NCBI RefSeq assembly: GCF_000699445.3
Contig: NC_067197.1
Location: forward strand, 28,255,809 to 28,319,808
Origin: Schistosoma haematobium
Lineage: Eukaryota; Platyhelminthes; Trematoda; Strigeidida; Schistosomatidae
Direction of reading: 5' to 3'
Length of the DNA: 64,000 bases
The translations under genes were made by a program, and so were the position numbers. Positions 57,813 to 64,000 of the stretch are shown here, piece after piece. The notes under the pieces are model-generated. The model saw only the letters and a program-made list of their open reading frames with translations, searched no databases and was not told where the DNA came from. The stretch's first letter is position 1; every line of letters begins with the position of its first letter.

Positions 57813-58055
57813 TTACCAGGGTAGGTTTAAGGTAAGAACAAAGTGTTTTTGAACACATAAAGGGGGTTTGAATTTTCGTATGGCTAAGGCTTCAATGAAC
57901 CTTAGTATACGCCCTTTTACACTTTTATACAGCACTACAAAAGCTGAATTTAGATCAATCTTGTGACCTGTTTCAATTATATGTTTAGCAATAGAGGATG
58001 ATTTCAACTTATTTTTATCAGAAAACCTGAAGACAGTTCGCTCTTTATTCCATAT
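57813..58055 (-). pseudogene. Penelope-like element C-terminal coding remnant
   Basis: The minus-strand frame has SSSIAKHIIETGHKIDLNSA near the start, RILRFIEALAIRKFKP in the middle and LCVQKHFVLTLNLPW at its end. The pattern is that of Penelope-like element C-terminal domains, and it parallels the fragment at 32431-32700. The frame starts at an internal Met and related coding probably extends a little upstream (towards 58055). No endonuclease or RT core is present. An (AAT)n run at 57754 lies beyond the stop, in the 3' direction of the element. Confidence 0.55.
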
Positions 58056-58059
58056 GCTA

Positions 58060-58360
58060 TCTTAGCTACAATTTTGAAAATAGCTCTAAAGCCAATACAA
58101 GATATAAATAAAGAGTTCTTATCAAAGTTCTATCGTTTCTAAGCTAACATCATTGTATTGAGAAAAACTATTGTTGATTGTGATTTTGTTTACTCATATA
58201 ACTAGATTATTCACTTTAAGATATTTGTAGGTACAGTATGACCACAGGATCAAATTTATTGTTGGAATTGTATGAAACGACAGTTCATATTTTAATTTAT
58301 TTGTGGTAATCGATTATGTCTTGGCAAGGGTAAATCAAATGATTATTCGATAAATTAAAA
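58060..58360. other. No gene seen
   Basis: AT-rich spacer before the intact family B insertion. Confidence 0.4.
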
Positions 58361-58689
58361 TTATAATAGAAATTATCAGAATGTGTTTTGTGGAGATTTT
58401 TAGAAATTTTCACAGATTGAACTCATTGGTCTAGCTTCAACTGACTCATGAGTTCAATCTGTGAAAATTTCTAAAAATCTCCACAAAACACATTCTGATA
58501 ATAATAATCACCTGCTCACTAGTGACTGACTTCAGGAGACACTTCTGGAGTTCTAGTGAGAAGTCGTTACCAGTGGAGTTCAACCAGGTCTGTTGTGAGA
58601 TAGGAACTCACTGAAGACAATGGTGTACGGTAGCGCAACTTCGTGGATTGGTTGAAGTTAGACATTAACATCGTTGGATGCCGGCTCAG

Positions 58690-58744
58690 TGGTCTAATGG
58701 TTAGGTGCTCGCGCGCGAAGCCAGTAGGTCCTGGGTTCGAGCCC
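58690..58744 (+). promoter_or_regulatory. Internal pol III promoter (A and B boxes)
   Basis: TGGTCTAATGG fits TRGYNNARNNG without mismatch and GGTTCGAGCCC fits GGTTCGANNCC. The 34-base gap is normal for tRNA genes, but the flanks do not fold into a tRNA cloverleaf that I could confirm. Confidence 0.75.
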
Positions 58745-58768
58745 CGGGTGGTGCGGGGTCGTGGATGC

Positions 58769-58814
58769 GCACTGCTGAGGAGTCCCATACTAGGACGAAA
58801 CGGCCGTCCAGTGC
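58769..58814 (+). ncRNA. Hammerhead ribozyme (family B), best copy
   Basis: Stem I GCACTG/CAGTGC (58769-58774 with 58809-58814) is a perfect 6-bp helix. Core CTGAGGA 58775-58781, stem II GTCC/GGAC (58782-58785 with 58793-58796), GAAA 58797-58800, stem III ACG-GC-CGT with a minimal loop, and cleavage-site GTC ending at 58808. All conserved core residues are present. The RNA would be cleaved after 58808, releasing units of about 405 nt from tandem transcripts. Confidence 0.85.
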
Positions 58815-58916
58815 TTCCAGGTTTTCAACGGTGGTCTAGCTTCAACTGACTCATGAGTTCAATCTGTGAAAATTTATAATAGAAATATTTAATACTAAAT
58901 ATAGTTTTTGTTATAT

Positions 58917-59055
58917 CTCAATGAGTAGAAAAATTGTATTTCTGACGTTTCGTGACTTAATATAGACCACTTTTTCAGAGTAAGTAAATAACCCAATGCT
59001 CAATTTATTTAAAACTATGAAGTCCAACCATAGCATTGATACTTACGTAATAGAA
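58917..59055. repeat. Family C, inverted-junction copy
   Basis: The hammerhead block is on the minus strand (core CTGAAAA, so G8 is lost), and is joined to the second block (acccaatgctcaatttattt, aaaactatgaagtccaacc) in plus orientation, whereas the copies at 6.6 and 19.7 kb have both blocks on one strand. It begins 31 bp after the family B target duplication. Confidence 0.6.
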
Positions 59056-59059
59056 ATTG

Positions 59060-59895
59060 TCTACCAACTAGTTACGTCTTTGTATTGACTTTGTTTGTGT
59101 AAAATGAAATGAACATCAAGATATTGATTTCATAATTTGTTTTCTTCACTCTTTCATTCAAGTGAATACTTTCAAAAAATCAATAACTAGTAAAGAGATC
59201 AGTGAAATGATATGACTGTTAAATTCCTACCTTACCCATACTTCATATATCCTAGTTTAAACCTAATGAATAATCATCTATATGAATAGCTAAATTTATT
59301 TATTACTGTAAAAACAATTGAAGTTCTATATTTTCTAAAGAAAACACTTTTTGTCTCATTAATAAAACTTTCTAGATAACAATAAGTAACCAAATTCATT
59401 ATCGTTTTATATTTTCATCAATTTCTCGGTTTAATTAAAGATGATTTCGGTAGACTACTGATAATTATTATTCAAATGAGAATTTAATATATTTAAAAAT
59501 GAATACCTCAATTATTGAATATTGAAAACTGATTAAATTGGTTATTCATTTAGATTTCATTATAAATGAATACATGAACAATTTATTTACCAAATGATTA
59601 CTGTTTTTGAATATATTTGATCTACTTGATAATGTTGAATAGAGTGTGAACAATAAAGTTGACAGAATAAAATGATTTTCCCATATTTTGATGCCCTATA
59701 TTAGTTATAAACAATCTATTGTTATAAAAAATAATCTGATTAGAAATAGAGATATTGTAGTGAACAAGAACACGAGTGAGGGACAATTGAATGTTTCTGA
59801 ACACGAAATTACAGAACATCTCACTAAAATCTGAGAACAATACAGTAAATATTTAGTTTTTCCATTTATATCAATGAATTGTCTCCAACTTGACT
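59060..59895. other. No gene seen
   Basis: AT-rich, intron-like. Confidence 0.4.
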
Positions 59896-59899
59896 GCTT

Positions 59900-60060
59900 T
59901 TTTTGCAAATATCAGTCCATCGTCTCAGATTTGATTGATCTTGAATTTTCATACCAATTATTTTCCATTCCCCTTCTTTCCTTCTCGATCTTCTACTGAA
60001 ATACATTCTATGCCTGACTATCATTATACACTACTTATGTGGATATAAGTAGCTCACTAT
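59900..60060 (-). repeat. Repeat family F copy with stem-loop
   Basis: Blocks aaatatcagtccatcgtctc, ttctcgatcttctactgaaa, and the imperfect palindrome at 60031-60052 (ctacttatgtggatataagt+ag). Same order as at 39.9 kb. Confidence 0.5.
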
Positions 60061-60064
60061 ATGA

Positions 60065-61966
60065 CGTACTTCATGAATTTATGATGAGTATTTGAATACG
60101 TGATAATTAATTAACAGGACAGAAAAGAAAAACAGTAAAACAAGATATTAATCGTGCTACTTATTTGTTGAAAATTATCTTATGAAATGTAAACGCAATG
60201 ACAAAACAATTACTAATTTTCTTAATAAAAAAATATATAGTTCTGTAATCACCATAAGAAATGAAAACCAGTATGCAAGAAAAAGAAAGATCATTGAACT
60301 TGGATTACCCTCTTTTTTGTAAAAATAGAGTGGCTTAGAAATGCTTGATAATGACAGATTGGGCAATGCTAAGCCATAACATTGTCGATTGTTAAGTACT
60401 TAGACATTCTGCTTCTCAGGACGGTTAGAGACAAGAAGTTTATAATGTTAAAAGTATCTTATTATATATGAGAAATCTGTGTATTTCTCTTGACAAAAAT
60501 GCAACAATCCACTAGGTATTTTATTCCTTAACCTTATGAACTATATTCACGTTACCGAATTATAATAAATTAACAAATAACGTTTGGTTTCAAATTCTCG
60601 ACATCGTTTTGTTAGAAAAATTTGATAAACAAGCTTGTTGTGTTTATTGTTTTAAGCAAAGTTAACCCCAGAATTTCGATATGATTTCACGATAATTGTT
60701 TTGCACATAAGTTTTGATGCATGCCCTTTCTAGCTTAAAATGCAGCTTAAAATATAGTGTCAGAAACTTAATTTCATAGATTTTGGCAATTCAAAGACAT
60801 ATTCTGTGCACAAACGTGAACATCTTACTTTCATAAAACTTAGACTGACAATATTCAAACATTTCATTGACATCCAGTAATTTATGTTTTACATGTTTGT
60901 TAAAGGATCATACTAATGATTATTATAATATACAATGTTTTATATTATGCAATAAAATCATTCTCAGCAATAAATGCTGGTCACTTTAAGTAATCTAGTA
61001 TCATCATTTGCCAAAATTAATACATAATTAATTCATGAACGATTATATAAGAATTGATTAAGTACGTAAAAATGTTAGATGGGACATATGGCTTTAAACA
61101 TTCAAAGACAATGTCATTCAGATGACGATAAACTGATCATGAAACTTTCGTTATTAAATCTATCAACAAAATATAACAAAGTAAGTTATCTGATAGATAA
61201 TAAATGAGAAACTCGAAACATAGAATACATAAAATGCCTAAATAAATTAGTTTGAATTAGAAAGATAAGAAGAAAACTATACGAATAATTTTCATTGAAT
61301 TAAACTAGTTCTAACAAAAATTGATATCATATTAATGTGTACAGTCTATTTATACTACTTATAAAAAATCATTATAACTGCTGAATGATTATAAGATTTG
61401 GCACTTACTCTCAAAATAAATATCTAAAAAAAGGACACTTTTAGCCTACAAACAGCATAACCCAATCAACTGAATTACAATTCATTGATTCAATACTCAA
61501 TTGGGCTTTTTCTGTATATATATATATATATAACCTTTATTTATTCATACGAAATTAATGGCTAATTAGAACTTTACATCACATGAAATGTGAATAAATC
61601 TCTGGCCAATTGACTCAGAAGAAAAGAATCATAATTCGGCATCAGTAATTAAAATATGAAAACAAATAAACAGAATAACTCAATATGGAAGAAAAAATAA
61701 CTAGTCATGATTCAAAAAAGTAAGTTATCTTTAAATATTCCCCCCCAGAAAAACAAATGTGGTGGAAAAGTAGTCAACTTGTTCGGACAAAGAGAATACA
61801 TTTTTCTAAATAGAATGATTCAAAGTGTGACTAACTGAAATAATAATAATAGTGAAAATACTATACAGCATGTGTCAGTTTTTACCAAACTGCCACTAGA
61901 CTGTTTTTACAAAGTTTATCTGACAGTTTGACATAATTTATAGCACACAGCGAAGAAAATGACAAT

Positions 61967-62041
<75 letters not shown>

Positions 62042-63940
62042 TAGACGTAGCCAACGTATATGTTGTGGAAACTATCAAAGAACTCTGTAAAAATGGGTTT
62101 ACCCAAAAAATAATTATCTATCAAGAGAGTGATTTTTTAAATTGACATACCGTACTTCATATCTTTCAAAATTATTAATTGTATATATATATGTACGTAT
62201 TAGCATTAGTATTTTTTTTTCAGAATAACGGTTTATTTAAGCAATATCTGACTTCAAAAATGATACGGTGACATGATACATGTAAGAGAAAATTGTTTGA
62301 AAGTGATATAGTTCTTTGGATATATACTGTATATGATACAGTGGCTTCGAATATCTTGTCTTATAATATTGTCTGCTCTAGGGTGTTGTGCTACAGTTTA
62401 GTTGTACGGATTTTTGATATGAGGCTATGATGAATACCCTAACATTTAACTATGTCGATTATTTATTATTTCAAAAAATATGTAAACAAATTTAACGAAA
62501 TAGTGGATTTTTGTTTTCTATGTTCTACCTTATACAGCAAAAAGAAAACAGATCATCTAAGAACTTTGAAAACTGGCTTTGATGTATTCAGTTCTTCCCC
62601 GTTTTTCATTTCAAGTATACAGTGAAATACTTTTCATGATTAGCGATTCAATTTTCCTTGTTGATTAAAATATGATTTATTCTAATATCAGTGGTTCTTT
62701 AATTTATGGCAAACACTACAACTAAATTGTTTAAATGAATTTTTGAAAGTACGTTTAAGAAGGAATAAACTACAAATTTCTGTTGGTTCCTCAACTTTAT
62801 TTATTCATATTTTAAAAACTGACTAGTTTTACACTTAAATTCAGCTTTCACTACGACCTGTTGTCCATTTAAGAACCGAAAAGCGTCATAATGCTTCCTA
62901 TTCTAGTTCTATACTTTTCAACAATATATACTTGAAAACCTCATGTTCAATCTAGTGCTTCACCTTCAGGTTTACCGGCATTTACATTACCATGAGTTTG
63001 TTGGATTGGAGACAATGATTTATACTTGGTTTTTATTTGTAGCCCTGTTGCGATTCTGACATGCAAACTGACCGTACAACGTGAGTATGCGGGTGAAAGA
63101 CTAAGTGCATAGATCAAACTTAAAAAGACTAACCAAGTATCAGTAATTTTTAATTAGTAACTGTCACGGAATGATTTGTCTAGAGCTGAATTCAAATCTA
63201 TCAAATAACTCAAGCGGTGCACTACCTAGGAAGAGTTCAAAAATTGTACTTCTTCACTGCATTAGTTAAACATTATTCGATAACTTAATGAAAAACTGGT
63301 GAGTTTCATGTGCGACTACTTTTGGTAAAGTTCAGTGAAACAAAATGGTGATAGTTAATCTTCAGTCTGCGTACACATCAAGCTTGAAGCAGATTGTTTT
63401 CCTAAAATTACTTATGCTTACAACCAAGACAACTCATAATTAAAAAATATAATAGTATGATGAGTATCTAGAACATCAGTTTTTTTCATTTTAGATAATA
63501 TTCAGCTATCAGTTACTCAACCCTAGTGTGATCCGATCTAAACACTCAAGCATCCCAAGAATTTTGTCTTTGATTTCTATCTTACTGAAAGATTGAAAGC
63601 ATTATATGAAAATAAAAATATAATCGTAGATAAGACAGATAATAATCTAAGGCTGAGAAAACAATCATTGTCATAGCATGCAATTTATTCAAAATTAATT
63701 TATATATCCACATTTTATTATACTTTTATTATACTGAATAGTCACGTATGTTTTGTATACTATGACTGTCTACTTGATTGGTCTTGAGTGATTCTATACA
63801 ACCAGTGTTATTTCTTATTAATCAGATGCGAAATCACTGGTTTTAAGTGTTACCCTTCATGTGGGTAAATAAACTATTGTCAAATAAATGCTATTTTATC
63901 TTGAACAATCAGTCATTTAATTAAGTTTTTACTATTATTA
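60065..63940. other. No gene seen; (TA)n(GA)n at 61971-62041
   Basis: Probably intron of the Ig-domain gene, but no exon could be recognised. The only notable sequence is a compound TA/GA microsatellite of about 70 bp and smaller (TA)n runs at 61516-61532 and 62182-62190. Confidence 0.4.
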
Positions 63941-63943
63941 CAC

Positions 63944-64000
63944 ACTTGCTTACGCCTGTTACCGCTCGTGAAGGAGCATAAACCACCCACCAGCATTCTT
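63944..64000 (-). mobile_element. RTE (SR2-like) 3' end, runs off window
   Basis: cttgcttacgcctgttaccg, ctcgtgaaggagcataaacc and acccaccagcattctt match the 3' terminal part of the copies at 46963 and 49785. The rest lies beyond the window. Confidence 0.8.

Larger units (their letters stand above)
58361..58886 (+). mobile_element. Intact family B hammerhead retroelement with 13-bp target duplication
   Basis: The body (58374-58873, 500 bp) is flanked by perfect ttataatagaaat duplications (58361-58373, 58874-58886). From the left: a 53-bp arm (58374-58426), a 21-base spacer that is the family 3' block tggtctagcttcaactgact+c, and the perfect complement of the arm (58448-58500). The unit body follows, then a tRNA-like head with A box TGGTCTAATGG (58690-58700) and B box GGTTCGAGCCC (58734-58744), an intact hammerhead, and again tggtctagcttcaactgact at 58832 with the first part of the terminal sequence. 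The 405-bp spacing of the repeated 3' block marks a partial tandem dimer. No protein is encoded; mobilisation must be in trans. The terminal inversion plus partial dimer recalls Penelope-like elements, whereas the tRNA-like head is SINE-like. Confidence 0.85.

Noticed and set aside
58567..58849. Frames over the tRNA-like head of the family B element
   Set aside because: They cover a pol III-type SINE and ribozyme; the other copies do not keep these frames.
62960..63050. Acceptor-like cttcaccttcag followed by gtttaccggcattt as possible second Ig exon
   Set aside because: With the phase-1 continuation the frame meets TGA after eight codons and lacks the expected Tyr-x-Cys motif.
1..64000. CRISPR arrays, bacterial operons, rRNA genes or genuine tRNA genes
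   Set aside because: None seen. The genome is eukaryotic in character, and all tRNA-like boxes belong to SINE-type repeats.

Overview
This is a very AT-rich eukaryotic window, dominated by repeats and with almost no long open frames. It best fits a trematode of the genus Schistosoma. Three things point there: (1) several RTE-type retrotransposon copies whose translations read like the schistosome SR2/RTE reverse transcriptases; (2) CR1-like and Penelope-like fragments; (3) repeats carrying a tRNA-like head and a hammerhead ribozyme, the hallmark of the schistosome Sm-alpha family. The species is not resolved from the sequence.

Protein-coding content is sparse. The one convincing host exon is at 54837-55383 on the plus strand: a signal peptide, a Ser/Asn-rich linker and the start of a first immunoglobulin domain of the Kirre/Neph (nephrin-related) type, ending in a phase-1 splice donor. 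Its following exons were not found, so most of 55384-64000 is probably its first intron. A second, weaker candidate is a small secretory leader exon at 5750-5891, also ending in a phase-1 donor. Everything else with coding character is retrotransposon debris.

Layout: 1-9.3 kb is intergenic or intronic, with fragments of several repeat families and a CR1-like reverse-transcriptase tail on the minus strand. 11.7-12.6 kb holds a 5'-truncated RTE copy. 14.1-18.9 kb has two copies of an unclassified ~450-500 bp repeat. 19.8-39.1 kb is a mosaic of hammerhead elements, a ~450 bp foldback and Penelope-like remnants. 41.25-41.59 kb is an apparent solo LTR. 46.96-51.8 kb holds two similarly truncated RTE copies in the same orientation. 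52.2-52.7 kb is a GC-rich island that looks like a dispersed repeat. 53.5-59.1 kb combines the Ig-domain exon with nearby hammerhead elements. The window ends in the 3' end of another RTE copy.

The most interesting content is a set of retroelements that appear to encode self-cleaving RNAs. The best copy (58374-58873) is bounded by a perfect 13-bp target-site duplication. It has a perfect 53-bp inverted repeat at its left end, a good pol III A/B box pair, an intact hammerhead with 6-bp stem I and 4-bp stem II, and a partial tandem (about 405-bp period) structure. At least a dozen other copies of this family lie in the window, along with several Sm-alpha-like copies and a third family carrying a Penelope-type hammerhead. 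Foldback (minus arm then plus arm) organisation recurs in all of these and in one further repeat family. All assignments rest on reading the sequence by eye; no database or folding program was used.
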